From JBHOQS01 sp042408875 (GTDB lineage Bacteria > Chloroflexota > UBA11872 > JBHOQS01), in the NCBI GenBank assembly GCA_042408875.1, contig JBHOQS010000025.1, positions 118,564 to 182,563 of the forward strand: DNA of 64,000 nt, written 5' to 3'. The position numbers were made by a program, and so were the translations under genes. Every line of letters begins with the position of its first letter. Position 1 is the stretch's first letter. Below, piece by piece: positions 1 through 8,163 of this stretch. Below the pieces are notes generated by a model, which was not told the DNA's origin, made no database searches, and worked only from the letters and a program-made list of their open reading frames with translations.

Positions 1-515
1 AGCTGGATCTGCTGATTGGCCTAGTGGACCTCACCCCCACCCTCTTGGGACTACTGGGCGTACCGGTGCCGGTGGCAATGCAGGGACGCGATCTCTCGGC
101 CTTTATCCGAGAGCCCGGCGTAACCGACGGCCGACCGACGTCGATCTATCTGCAAGAGATGATCTGCTGCGATCAGGCCATCCGCGAGGGCATCATCCCG
201 TGGCGGGGCGTGCGCACGGCGCGCTACACCTATGCACGAAATCTCGCCGGTCCCTGGGTACTGTACGATAACTGGGAGGACCCTTACCAGCTTCACAACC
301 TGGTCGATGCTCCAGGGGCTCGCGAGCTCCTGGAGAAGCTTGAGCGCGAGATGGAAGCCTGGATGGCATGCCTTGATGACCGGCTGGAGCCCGCCGAGGC
401 TGTGCTGCGCCGCTATGGCCTCACCGAGGTATGGGCAGAGCGCAATGCACACCTGCACACCGGCCGGAACATGAGCGGCGAGCCGCCGGAACTGTGGCCG
501 CCTACGGCCTCGTGA
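1..515 (+). CDS. Sulfatase (arylsulfatase-type), C-terminal part
   Basis: The reading frame is open from the window edge, so the N-terminal part with the catalytic formylglycine site lies outside. The visible part opens with a VDLTPTLLGLLG segment, which in sulfatases follows the core alpha/beta domain. It continues with the C-terminal subdomain containing WRGVRTARYTYARNL and LYDNWEDPYQLHNLV, typical of bacterial arylsulfatases and choline-sulfatase-like enzymes. Family knowledge: these hydrolyse sulfate esters. The substrate cannot be told from this fragment. A GHL6-like protein 1 kb downstream suggests a glycan or sugar-sulfate context, but that is inference. Confidence 0.85.
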   Translation, partial: LDLLIGLVDLTPTLLGLLGVPVPVAMQGRDLSAFIREPGVTDGRPTSIYLQEMICCDQAIREGIIPWRGVRTARYTYARNLAGPWVLYDNWEDPYQLHNLVDAPGARELLEKLEREMEAWMACLDDRLEPAEAVLRRYGLTEVWAERNAHLHTGRNMSGEPPELWPPTAS

Positions 516-605
516 ACGGCTCGAGTGGGGTAGACTGCACTGATTACCAAAGGCGTAAGACGGGCGGTGCTCGAGGGCTGGTTCGCCCCGAGAAGGAGAG
601 CAGCA

Positions 606-1370
606 ATGCCAAGAGGTGATGCCACATCCGCGAACACCAGAAAGATGAGCGAGGGAGCGGAAAGAGCCCCGGCAGCCCACGTAGCGCAGGAGCTCCAGCT
701 TGTGCCGGAAGCATCCGCAGCAACACGCCGGGGTCTGCTCAATGCCGGCAAGCGCCTGGCGTATGCCGCCCCGGCAGTCGTCGCGGCGCTATACCCGAGT
801 GCAGCCGCGGCGGACGGCATCCGCGTGAATGTGGATGCCGATGGAGGGGTGGATGTTCGGGTCGGGAGTATCGCTGTCTCGGTCCCGGGCCATCGCGCGG
901 TGATCTCCGGCCCGTTCCTACATGACCTGCTGGTTGCTACTGCCGATCTGCGGCGGCGCCGCTTGCGCGTGGGGTTCCGGGCTGAGCTGGCACCCATCGG
1001 CCGGGTGGAAGATGTCCCGGCAAACCTGGGCGGGATCAGCAACGATGGGAACGACCCGCTTACCAGCGGGCTGCTCCATGTCGTGGACATCGTTGATCGC
1101 CCGGAGAGCATCGTGCATGTGCAGCTCCGCGGCGCGGCCAGGCAGGCGACATACCAGGTAGTGTTTCTCAGGTTGAACGACCTGGGGCGCGGCGGCGTCG
1201 TAGACCTCGACCGCATCACCACGGATGAGGATGGGGACTTCCGTGGCGTGGCCCCCAAGCGGCTAGGGCGGTCGCCCGACCGGCTGGGGCGTGCCGGCAT
1301 CTTCCTACTGCGCCGCGAGGTTCCCAACGTTGGCTGGCGCAACCAGTTCATCGCAGCGGTCGCAGTCTGA
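606..1370 (+). CDS. Exported protein of unknown function
   Basis: The ATG at 606 is chosen because AGAAGGAGAG lies just upstream; an in-frame start at 567 has no comparable site. The protein is about 254 residues. A TRRGLLNAGKR stretch followed by a hydrophobic segment rich in Ala, Pro and Val, ending in SAAAADG, resembles a Tat-type or long Sec signal within the first 70 residues. The mature part has no motif I recognise. It is rich in beta-type alternation (GIRVNVDADGGVDVRVG) and contains repeated Arg-rich turns. No function is assigned. It stands alone between the sulfatase and the putative glycosidase. Confidence 0.6.
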   Translation: MPRGDATSANTRKMSEGAERAPAAHVAQELQLVPEASAATRRGLLNAGKRLAYAAPAVVAALYPSAAAADGIRVNVDADGGVDVRVGSIAVSVPGHRAVISGPFLHDLLVATADLRRRRLRVGFRAELAPIGRVEDVPANLGGISNDGNDPLTSGLLHVVDIVDRPESIVHVQLRGAARQATYQVVFLRLNDLGRGGVVDLDRITTDEDGDFRGVAPKRLGRSPDRLGRAGIFLLRREVPNVGWRNQFIAAVAV

Positions 1371-1452
1371 TGGCCGGGCCGAAATATTTGTAAATAACAC
1401 TGAGCCAGCGCAGGTAGGGTGATCGCATCATCTTGCCCTGCGGAGTATCACC

Positions 1453-3429
1453 ATGAGCGAGCAACGACGGGCCCCGAACTGGCACGCCGGTGTGTTCTTC
1501 GGGCTGCACTACGACCTGCATGCCAGCGCGCAGGATACCGAGCTGGGCAGAGATGTCACGCCCGAGATGCTGCGGGCGGCCTGGGAGAAGATCCGGCCGG
1601 ATTGGGTGCAGTGTGACTGCAAGGGGCATCCCGGCTACACGAGCTGGCCGACGAAGGTCGGGTACGCCTCCCCCGGCATTGTCCGCGACGCGCTGCGCAT
1701 CCATCGCGAGGTGACGCGCGAGTTAGGCCTGCCCCTGGTCGTGCACTACTCGGGCCTGTGGGATGAGGCCGCAATACAGCATCACCCCGACTGGGCGCGC
1801 ATCGCTGCCGACGGTACTCCCGAGCGCGGTCGTGCTTGCCCGCGCAGCGGCTACCTGACCGAGCTGCTGATCCCCCAGATGCTTGAGCTCATCGACACGT
1901 ACGACGTCGATGGCTTCTGGGTGGATGGCGACCTCTGGGTGGCGCGGCCGTGCTATTGTACGCGCTGCTGCAGTGCCTTCACTGCTGAAACCGGCATCGC
2001 CGCGCCTCCGCGCGCGGCCGGCGAGCCGGGCTGGGAGGCCTGGCTGGCCTTCCACCGCCGTTCCTATGAAGCGTACGCCCGCGCCTATATCGAAGCCGTG
2101 CACCGGCGCAAGCCGGAGTGCCTCGTTTGTATCAACTGGGCCTACTCGGTGCGCCAGCCTGACCCGGTCACGCTGCCGGTGGACTTCCTGAGCGGCGACT
2201 TCCGCCATGCCTGGGGTGTAGAACGCGCCACCGCAGAGGCGCGCGTGCTGGCCAGCCGCGGGCTCCCGTGGGACTTGATGGCCTGGGGTTTCACCACTGG
2301 TGAAGGCGGCCATGCCGGCTGGCACTTTAAGACTGTGGCGCACCTGTGCCAGGAGGCGGCAGAAGTGATCGCCAATGGCGGTGCCCTGAGCATCTACATC
2401 CACCCGCCGCGCAGCGGCTATCTGGTGCGCTGGGAGCACGATGTCGTCGCTGAAGTAGCGCGCTTCTGCCGGGCGCGGCAGGCTGTGGCCCAGGGCAGCG
2501 TCTCGGTGCCGCAGGCGGTGGTGCTGCACAGCCAGTCACACTACTATGCGCATAACGACCCGCTCTACGGCCTGGGCCAGGCGACGCAGCCCATGGAAGG
2601 CGCCCTTCATGCCCTGCTGGACACTGGCTACCATGTGGATATCCAGACCGAGGACGGGCTGCTGAGACGGCTCCCAGAGTATGGGCTAGTCGTCGTGGCA
2701 GAGCAGGACCCGCTGCCCGAGCAAGTCATCGAGGGGCTGGTACAGTACGTGGCCCAGGGCGGGCGGCTGGTGCTGAGCGGGGCGCATCTGGCGCGGCATC
2801 CTGAGCTGGCGGCGCTGGCAGGGGTTGAGGCAGCGGGCGAGCTACGCCAGGGCTTCCATTACCTTCCGGTGGATAGCGCAGCAGTGACGGTCGCAGGGCC
2901 GTGGCAGCCGGTGCGCCTGCACGACGCTACAGCCTGGGCCGCGCTCCAGCACGGCCCGGAGCCGGGCAAGCATGACACCGGCTCTCCAGCGATCACGCTT
3001 CGTGAGGCCGGCCGCGGTCGGGTTGCAGCGATTCACGGTCCGATCTTCGCCGCCTACTACCGCACGCGCTACCCCCGCTTGCGCGGCCTACTACGGCAGC
3101 TCTTCCGCGCCGTTTGGCCCGACCCGATGGTGGAGCTGGCAGCCCCTGCCCATGTCGTGCTCACCCTTCGCCGGCAGCCCGGCTGCACCATCGTGCACCT
3201 GCTCAACCGCGGCGCTGATCCGGCCACCTCGCCGCGTAACGTCATGGTCGAGCGTGTGCCACCGATCGGGCCGCTCACGCTGCGCCTGCGCCTGCCGCAC
3301 CGTCCCCGCGCGGTGCGGGCTGTCCCTGACGAAGGCGCCCGGCTGCGCTGGGACTGGGCAGACGGCACGGCCGAGGTCGAGCTGTCGCACCTGGGCATCC
3401 ATACGTCGGTGGTATTCGAAGAGACGTAG
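1453..3429 (+). CDS. Putative glycoside hydrolase (GHL6-like TIM barrel)
   Basis: A 658-residue protein with no obvious signal peptide, started at an ATG with CGGAG a few bases upstream. The first ~300 residues resemble the hypothetical glycosyl hydrolase 6 type of (beta/alpha)8 barrel: an early HAGVFFGLHYDLHAS strand, then VQCDCKGHPGYTSWPTK, a DGFWVDGDLW segment carrying plausible catalytic acids, and a Cys-rich CYCTRCC loop. The middle part (about 350-480) resembles the glutamine-amidotransferase-like fold seen in beta-galactosidase trimerisation domains. The C-terminal part is beta-rich. The likely role is hydrolysis of a sugar chain in the cytoplasm. The substrate is unknown, and catalytic residues are inferred from family resemblance only. 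Confidence 0.65.
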   Translation: MSEQRRAPNWHAGVFFGLHYDLHASAQDTELGRDVTPEMLRAAWEKIRPDWVQCDCKGHPGYTSWPTKVGYASPGIVRDALRIHREVTRELGLPLVVHYSGLWDEAAIQHHPDWARIAADGTPERGRACPRSGYLTELLIPQMLELIDTYDVDGFWVDGDLWVARPCYCTRCCSAFTAETGIAAPPRAAGEPGWEAWLAFHRRSYEAYARAYIEAVHRRKPECLVCINWAYSVRQPDPVTLPVDFLSGDFRHAWGVERATAEARVLASRGLPWDLMAWGFTTGEGGHAGWHFKTVAHLCQEAAEVIANGGALSIYIHPPRSGYLVRWEHDVVAEVARFCRARQAVAQGSVSVPQAVVLHSQSHYYAHNDPLYGLGQATQPMEGALHALLDTGYHVDIQTEDGLLRRLPEYGLVVVAEQDPLPEQVIEGLVQYVAQGGRLVLSGAHLARHPELAALAGVEAAGELRQGFHYLPVDSAAVTVAGPWQPVRLHDATAWAALQHGPEPGKHDTGSPAITLREAGRGRVAAIHGPIFAAYYRTRYPRLRGLLRQLFRAVWPDPMVELAAPAHVVLTLRRQPGCTIVHLLNRGADPATSPRNVMVERVPPIGPLTLRLRLPHRPRAVRAVPDEGARLRWDWADGTAEVELSHLGIHTSVVFEET

Positions 3430-3479
3430 CCTAAGAGACGCGCCCCGGCAGGCCGGTCGCCGATAAATCAAAAACACGA

Positions 3480-3507
3480 TTGAATTGCTGCAGTTTAGTG
3501 CTATGCT
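3480..3507 (+). promoter_or_regulatory. Candidate sigma-70 promoter for the FAD oxidoreductase gene
   Basis: TTGAAT (3480-3485) and TATGCT (3502-3507) are separated by 16 bp and lie about 28 bp upstream of the start codon at 3535. GAGGGAGGGAG before the ATG serves as ribosome binding site. This is a sequence match only. Confidence 0.45.
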
Positions 3508-3534
3508 GGGGGAAGAGCTGCGAGGGAGGGAGCG

Positions 3535-4716
3535 ATGCCCCACTATCCTTATCTGATCGTCGGCGGTGGGATGACGGCCGACGCCGCTGTTCATGGAATT
3601 CGCGAGGTTGATCCGAACGGCGCCATCGGCATCATCAGCGCGGAGGCGCATCCGCCGTATAACCGGCCGCCGCTGTCCAAGGGTCTGTGGAAGGGCGAGC
3701 CGGAGGAGAGTATCTGGCGCGGCACGCCCCAGCAGCCAGGTGTCACGCTACACCTGGGCCGGCGGGCGGTGGCTCTCGAGCCAGGTGCAAAGCGTCTGAC
3801 CGACGACCAGGGAACGGTCTATACGTTCGACAAGCTGCTGTTGGCGACCGGCGGTACCCCGCGGCGTATCCCCGGCAGCCCGGAGCAGGTGATCTACTTC
3901 CGTACGTATGACGACTACCGCCGGCTGCGCGCCCTGGCCGGCCTGGGCGCCCGTTTCGTTGTCATCGGCGGCGGCTTCATCGGTTCGGAGATCGCCGCGG
4001 CGCTGGCCATGAACGGCGTTCCCGCAACCATGCTCTTCCTTGAGGAAGGCATTGGCAGACGGCTCTTCCCGGCCGGGCTGGCCCGCTTCTTGAACGACTA
4101 CTATCGCCAGAAGGGGGTCGAAGTCCTGCCGGGCGAGTCGGTCACGGCGATCGAAACTCGTGGCGAGGAGATCGTCGTGCGCACCCAGAGCGGGCGCGAG
4201 CTTGCCGGCACTGCGGTCGTGGCTGGCCTGGGCATCCTGCCGAATGTCGAGCTGGCTCGCGACGCCGAGCTGGGGATCGAGGACGGCATTCGCGTCGATG
4301 AGTTCACGCGCACCGACCACCCGGATATCTATGCTGCCGGCGACGTGGCGAGCTTCTATAACCCTGCGCTAGGCAAGCGCCTGCGTGTTGAGCACGAGGA
4401 TAACGCCAACACCATGGGTGCTATCGCCGGCCAGAACATGGCCGGGCGCAGCGTGCGCTACGATCACCTGCCTTTCTTCTACTCGGACCTGTTCGACCTG
4501 GGCTATGAGGCAGTCGGCGACACTGACTCACGGCTAGAGATGGTTGAGGATTGGAAGGACCCGTACCACGAAGGCGTAGTGTATTACCTTCAGGACGGCC
4601 GCGTGCGTGGCGTGCTGCTGTGGAACGTGTGGGGCCAGGTAGACGCTGCTCGGCGGCTGATCGCCGAGCCGGGGCCCTTCCGCCCGGAGAGCCTGAAGGG
4701 CCGCCTGCCCGAATAG
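3535..4716 (+). CDS. FAD-dependent NAD(P)H:ferredoxin/rubredoxin reductase-like oxidoreductase (AIF type)
   Basis: A 393-residue flavoprotein. The N-terminal FAD-binding motif is YLIVGGGMTADAAVHGI (residues ~5-21), followed by the conserved YNRPPLSK. The second nucleotide-binding motif VIGGGFIGSE (~143-152) binds NAD(P)H. TDHPDIYAAGDVA (~260-272) is the second FAD contact. This is the class that moves electrons from NAD(P)H to ferredoxins, rubredoxins or Rieske proteins. The C-terminal region (from ~315) matches the reductase dimerisation domain. It is probably transcribed alone from the promoter just upstream. The electron acceptor is unknown; the small Rieske ferredoxin at 17419 is one possible partner, but this is only inference. 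Confidence 0.88.
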   Translation: MPHYPYLIVGGGMTADAAVHGIREVDPNGAIGIISAEAHPPYNRPPLSKGLWKGEPEESIWRGTPQQPGVTLHLGRRAVALEPGAKRLTDDQGTVYTFDKLLLATGGTPRRIPGSPEQVIYFRTYDDYRRLRALAGLGARFVVIGGGFIGSEIAAALAMNGVPATMLFLEEGIGRRLFPAGLARFLNDYYRQKGVEVLPGESVTAIETRGEEIVVRTQSGRELAGTAVVAGLGILPNVELARDAELGIEDGIRVDEFTRTDHPDIYAAGDVASFYNPALGKRLRVEHEDNANTMGAIAGQNMAGRSVRYDHLPFFYSDLFDLGYEAVGDTDSRLEMVEDWKDPYHEGVVYYLQDGRVRGVLLWNVWGQVDAARRLIAEPGPFRPESLKGRLPE

Positions 4717-4803
4717 ACAGCGCAGGCGAAGGGTATGACTGTTCTCTCCCGCAGCACAGAAGACCGGCGGTCACGGCGATGCCTTCCATACCAAGGCAGT
4801 TCC

Positions 4804-4830
4804 CCCTCTCCTGCCGCGCGGGAGAGAGGG
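4804..4830. repeat. Imperfect inverted repeat, CTCTCC...GGAGAG type
   Basis: A GC-rich hairpin with CCCTCTCCTG facing CGGGAGAGAGGG. A related hairpin lies at 51319-51339. Both sit between genes and are followed by GCCGGGG-like sequence, so this looks like a small dispersed intergenic repeat. The rest of the gap 4717-4986 shows no gene. Confidence 0.5.
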
Positions 4831-4986
4831 CCGGGGATGCGGCGTTCCTCTAGTTTGCCGGACTACTTCTTGCGCCTTCGTCTCCGCGGGTGTGCGTGGA
4901 TGGGTGATAAGTGTGCATCTGTGTGATCTTCATGCCTTCCTCTCCGCAGGTGCGGGAAGACGATGACCGAAGGAGGGCCTGCAGCC

Positions 4987-5826
4987 ATGGCTCAGCAGGA
5001 TGATGGTGCCGGCCGTGGATTTGCATTTCTCCGCATGAACCAGCGGCAGCCCAAGCCGCGCACCCGTGGCGTAACGGAGATCCGCGGCCCCTACTACACG
5101 CCGATGGGCAAGCGCTATCTCCAGGATGTGCTGGAGACTATGGGACCGTACATCGACTCGCTGAAGTTCGCCGGTGGATCGTTCAGTCTGATGCCCTGGG
5201 GTGCCCTCAGAGAGATCATCGACCTCTGCCACCAACATGACGTACTGGTCTCAACCGGTGGCTTCATCGAGTATGTGCTTACCCAAGGTCCTGAAGCAGT
5301 AGCGCAGTATATTCAAGAGTGTAAGCGGGCCGGCTTCGACATCATCGAGCTCTCCAGCGGCTTCATTACGATCCCGACCGAGGACTGGCTCCGGCTGGTC
5401 GAGCAGGTGCAGCGTGCAGGCTTGAAGGCGAAGCCGGAGGTGGGCATCCAGTTCGGAGCCGGTGGCGCCTCTGCCGCCGCGGAGCTCGAGGCGGAAGGCA
5501 TCCGTGACCCCGCCTGGGCGATCGCCCAGGCGCGGCGCTTCCTCGAGGCCGGGGCGTACATGATCATGATAGAATCTGAGGGAATCACAGAGAGCGTGCA
5601 GACCTGGCGAACTGATGTGCCGGCGCGCATCATTAACGCGCTAGGGCTGGAGCGAGTGATGTTCGAGGCGGCCGATCCGGCAGTCTTCGCCTGGTATATC
5701 AAAAACTACGGCCCGGAAGTGAACCTCTTTGTGGACCACAGCCAGATCGTGCAACTCGAATGTCTGCGTTCCGGCATCTGGGGCACGGCGAGCCTGTGGG
5801 GGCGGGTGCTAACCTATAAAGGCTGA
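4987..5826 (+). CDS. Phosphosulfolactate synthase (ComA) family protein
   Basis: Start chosen at 4987 because AGGAGGG ends 9 bp before it; an in-frame ATG at 4963 precedes that site. The protein is about 279 residues and forms a TIM barrel typical of ComA: RGVTEIRGPYYTPMG near the N-terminus, DSLKFAGGSFSLMP, FDIIELSSGFITIP, MIMIESEGIT and VNLFVDHSQIVQLECLR. ComA adds sulfite to phosphoenolpyruvate to give phosphosulfolactate, the first step to coenzyme M in methanogens. Bacterial and plant homologues (YitD, HSA32) have other or unsettled roles, HSA32 being linked to heat tolerance. No other coenzyme M gene is nearby, so the reaction here is uncertain. Confidence 0.85.
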   Translation: MAQQDDGAGRGFAFLRMNQRQPKPRTRGVTEIRGPYYTPMGKRYLQDVLETMGPYIDSLKFAGGSFSLMPWGALREIIDLCHQHDVLVSTGGFIEYVLTQGPEAVAQYIQECKRAGFDIIELSSGFITIPTEDWLRLVEQVQRAGLKAKPEVGIQFGAGGASAAAELEAEGIRDPAWAIAQARRFLEAGAYMIMIESEGITESVQTWRTDVPARIINALGLERVMFEAADPAVFAWYIKNYGPEVNLFVDHSQIVQLECLRSGIWGTASLWGRVLTYKG

Positions 5827-5859
5827 CGCATAAAGGCTGACGCATAAAGGCTGACGCAC
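5814..5859 (+). repeat. Three direct copies of a 14-bp unit at the end of the ComA-like gene
   Basis: The unit ATAAAGGCTGACGC occurs three times in a row. The first copy contains the stop codon of the upstream gene. Expansion looks recent because the copies are almost identical. They are followed directly by the decayed DUF488 gene. Confidence 0.85.
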
Positions 5860-5861
5860 CG

Positions 5862-6260
5862 CGCCTTGAGTGGTGCGGCCAGAAAGCGAACGCTGCCCGA
5901 AATCTTAATAGTAGGCCGGGGGCAACTACGTACATCTCCCGGCGCCTGGTGGGCTGCGCCGCCTGGGCCTGATTCACCTGACACGGCCTGGAAGAACGCG
6001 CGGTTCCGCGGCTACGCCAACTACCGGCAGGCGCCAGGGTTCGCAGCTAAGCGCCAGGAGCTTCTGACGCTGGCGCTAGCGTAGGGAGTGATCATGCGTG
6101 CTGAGGCCCTGCCCGGCGCTGTCACCGCTTGCTCATCGCCGACGCGCTGGCCGTGCGCGGGATGTCTGTGGAACACATCCTGAGCGAGCAGCACCGGCAG
6201 CACCAGGTGCCGACGCCCTGGGTGGTCGCGCACGATGCCCGGATCGTCTATCCCACTCAG
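5862..6260 (+). pseudogene. Decayed DUF488 gene (several frameshifts and a stop)
   Basis: Pieces of one DUF488 protein are readable in different frames. Around 5920-5965 one frame gives NYVHLPAPGGLRR. From about 5965 another frame gives GPDSPDTAWKNARFRGYANY and continues to LLTLALA. A TAG stop at 6082-6084 interrupts the same frame, which then goes on as MRAEALP. A further shift near 6110 gives RRCHRLLIADALAVRGMSVE and TPWVVAHDARIVYP. Intact DUF488 proteins carry these segments in this order. The N-terminal third is missing; the tandem repeat lies where it should be. The gene is therefore dead. Its last frame runs without a stop into the crp-like gene. Confidence 0.8.
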
Positions 6261-6302
6261 GCTCGACAGCAAACATCCAAATCCGAGGCAAACACAGACA
6301 TA

Positions 6303-7037
6303 ATGACGAGCGCAGCCATGCAACCGGTGGCAGTCAATCCGGCCTTTCTCTCGCTCCTTGAGTCGCTTGACCTCTTTCGTAACCTCTCCCATGAAGAGCT
6401 TTCCGCCGCTGTCAGTGCGGCTTGCTACTGCACGATAGCGCGAGGCGCTATCGTGTTTCGCCAGGGTGATCCAGCGGCCGCGCTGTATGTGCTCACACAG
6501 GGGCGGGTGAAGGTGACCCAACTCACCGCGAGTGGCGAGGAGATCCTGTTGCGCTTTGTCGGGCCAGGTGAGCTGTTCGGCTGCGTGACAGCGCTGGGCG
6601 AGCGCGTCTACCCCGCCACTGCGTCCGCAGTGGCGGCCTGTGCGGTCCTGTGCTGGGAGAGCGACGCGATCGCTGCATTGCTCGACCGTTGCCCGCGGCT
6701 CAGCCAGAACGCCCTGCGCCTCGTAACCGGCCGGGTGCTCGAGCTCCAGGATCGCGTGCGTGAACTCTCCACTGAGCGCGTGGAGCGGCGTGTGGCGCGG
6801 GCACTCCTGCGGCTGGCCCGTCAGGCCGGGCGGGAAGTCGAAGACGGCGTGCTGATTGATCTGCCGCTCTCCCGCCAGAGCCTGGCTGGCTTGACGGGCA
6901 CAACCCTCTACACCGCCAGCAGAATCCTTTCTCGATGGGAGCAGCAGGGCCTGATCGCGAGCAGCCGTGAGCGCATCCTCATTCGCTACCCTCACAGCCT
7001 CATGACGATCGCCGAAGACCTGCCACTGCATCGCTAG
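6303..7037 (+). CDS. Crp/Fnr family transcriptional regulator
   Basis: About 244 residues. The cyclic-nucleotide-binding-like beta barrel spans ~15-130 (IVFRQGDPAAALYVLTQGRVKV, ILLRFVGPGELFG). A long dimer helix follows, and a winged helix-turn-helix lies at ~165-235 (LSRQSLAGLTGTTLYTASRIL). The reading frame is open further upstream, but that part is the tail of the decayed DUF488 gene, so the start is placed at 6303; 6318 is an alternative. No good ribosome binding site was seen for either. No N-terminal Cys cluster of the FNR type is visible. Next to a hemerythrin-DUF2249 gene and an NnrS-like gene, it may respond to nitric oxide, oxygen or redox state. Confidence 0.85.
   Translation: MTSAAMQPVAVNPAFLSLLESLDLFRNLSHEELSAAVSAACYCTIARGAIVFRQGDPAAALYVLTQGRVKVTQLTASGEEILLRFVGPGELFGCVTALGERVYPATASAVAACAVLCWESDAIAALLDRCPRLSQNALRLVTGRVLELQDRVRELSTERVERRVARALLRLARQAGREVEDGVLIDLPLSRQSLAGLTGTTLYTASRILSRWEQQGLIASSRERILIRYPHSLMTIAEDLPLHR
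6431..6455. repeat. Perfect 11-bp inverted repeat inside the crp-like gene
   Basis: CACGATAGCGC and GCGCTATCGTG face each other across GAG. The repeat lies in codons of the sensor domain. It could form a stable hairpin in the mRNA or may be chance. Confidence 0.7.
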
Positions 7038-7186
7038 CCGCTCGTCCCCACGGATTCGGCTTTTTGACAGACTGTGCCTCTCTCAGGCGCTGATGGGCCA
7101 GCTGCCTTCTGGGCCGTCCTTCTTTGCGCTGGCGCAACGACAACGGCGGAACAGTTCTGTAGAGTGTTGCCGCGGGGCTCGAAGGT

Positions 7187-7222
7187 CCTTCCCGCAGGCC
7201 TTCCCGTAGGCCTCCCTGCAGG
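7187..7222 (+). repeat. 12-bp unit in three tandem copies
   Basis: CCTTCCCGCAGG, CCTTCCCGTAGG and CCTCCCTGCAGG follow each other without gaps. No coding role is seen. Confidence 0.85.
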
Positions 7223-7358
7223 CGTTAGCGAGGGCACGCGTCCTTCCACGGTCAGGAGCGGGGAAGCCATGCGGGGGCCTGAAGATGTGCCGACGTTGTC
7301 CGCCGGCTTGCCGACGTTCTACCGAGGATTGCTTGCCCCAGGGATGTCTGGAGCGGGC

Positions 7359-7396
7359 TTTGTTCGAAGAGGTCATGTTTGTTCGAAGAGGTCATG
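7359..7396 (+). repeat. Exact 19-bp tandem duplication at the start of the hemerythrin gene
   Basis: TTTGTTCGAAGAGGTCATG is present at 7359-7377 and again at 7378-7396. The second copy supplies an in-frame ATG (7394), 12 bp before the likely start at 7406. Confidence 0.9.
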
Positions 7397-7405
7397 GAGG
7401 TCAAG

Positions 7406-8131
7406 ATGGATACCCCGGGCGAAATGATCCGCAAGCATCATCGCGAGCTCGCTATGGAGATGGCGCAGCATGTTGCGACGCTGGCCAGTGCGCCCTCAGA
7501 GAGCGCTATCGCGGCTCTGGTGCAATTCCTCACGCAGGAATTGCTGCCCCACGCGCGTGGAGAGGAGCAGGCCTTGTACCCGGCGGTCGAGCCCTTGATC
7601 AAGGCTCATGGCACAGCAACGGCAACGATGGTCATCGACCACGAAGCGATCGAAGGATACATCCGCCGGATCGCAGACATGGCCCGCGCCCGCGCACAGG
7701 CCACGGGTGAAGCGCGCGCTACATATGATGCCCAGCTCGCTCAGCTAGCCCTGCAATTGCAGGCCATCTTTGAGCTTCACCGGTCCAAAGAGGAGCGGGT
7801 GTACCTGCCGCTATTGGAGCAGCATCTGCCACCGGCTGAACAGGAACGCGTTATCGCAGCCATACATGCGCTCGAGGGGAGCGCAGGCGGGGCCGGCGCT
7901 GCACCAGAGACGGTGCTGGACGTGCGGCAGATCATCCCGCGGGAGCGCCATCCCCTGATCTTTGCCACCTTCGACCGCCTGCATCCCGGCGAGGCGTTTA
8001 TTCTGGTAAACGATCACGATCCCAAACCGCTGTATTATCAGTTTAGCTTCGAGCGGAGCGGGCAGTTTACATGGGAGTACCTGGAGCAAGGGCCGGAGGT
8101 CTGGCGCGTGCGCATCGGGAGGACAGCCTGA
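7406..8131 (+). CDS. Hemerythrin-like domain protein with C-terminal DUF2249
   Basis: Start at 7406 is preferred because GGAGG lies five bases upstream; an in-frame ATG at 7394 is an alternative. About 241 residues. The N-terminal ~155 residues form a four-helix hemerythrin bundle with the expected ligands: HHRE near residue 12, HARGEEQ near 48, DHEAIEGY near 75 and ELHRSKEE near 122. Such di-iron bundles bind O2 or NO. Residues ~165-241 are DUF2249 (VLDVRQI, HPLIFATFDRLHPGEAF), often found with hemerythrins and nitrogen-oxide genes. It overlaps or abuts the next gene and probably shares its transcript, suggesting an NO or O2 response. Confidence 0.88.
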   Translation: MDTPGEMIRKHHRELAMEMAQHVATLASAPSESAIAALVQFLTQELLPHARGEEQALYPAVEPLIKAHGTATATMVIDHEAIEGYIRRIADMARARAQATGEARATYDAQLAQLALQLQAIFELHRSKEERVYLPLLEQHLPPAEQERVIAAIHALEGSAGGAGAAPETVLDVRQIIPRERHPLIFATFDRLHPGEAFILVNDHDPKPLYYQFSFERSGQFTWEYLEQGPEVWRVRIGRTA

Positions 8132-8163
8132 CCGGTCCCGGCGCACCGGCCCGGCTGCATCTG

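Larger units (their letters stand above)
7038..7405. other. Intergenic region with short tandem repeats
   Basis: No convincing gene. It holds a 12-bp tandem repeat (7187-7222) and a 19-bp tandem duplication (7359-7396). A regulator site for the upstream Crp-like protein could be expected here, but no clear palindrome of the Crp/Fnr type was found. Confidence 0.5.
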
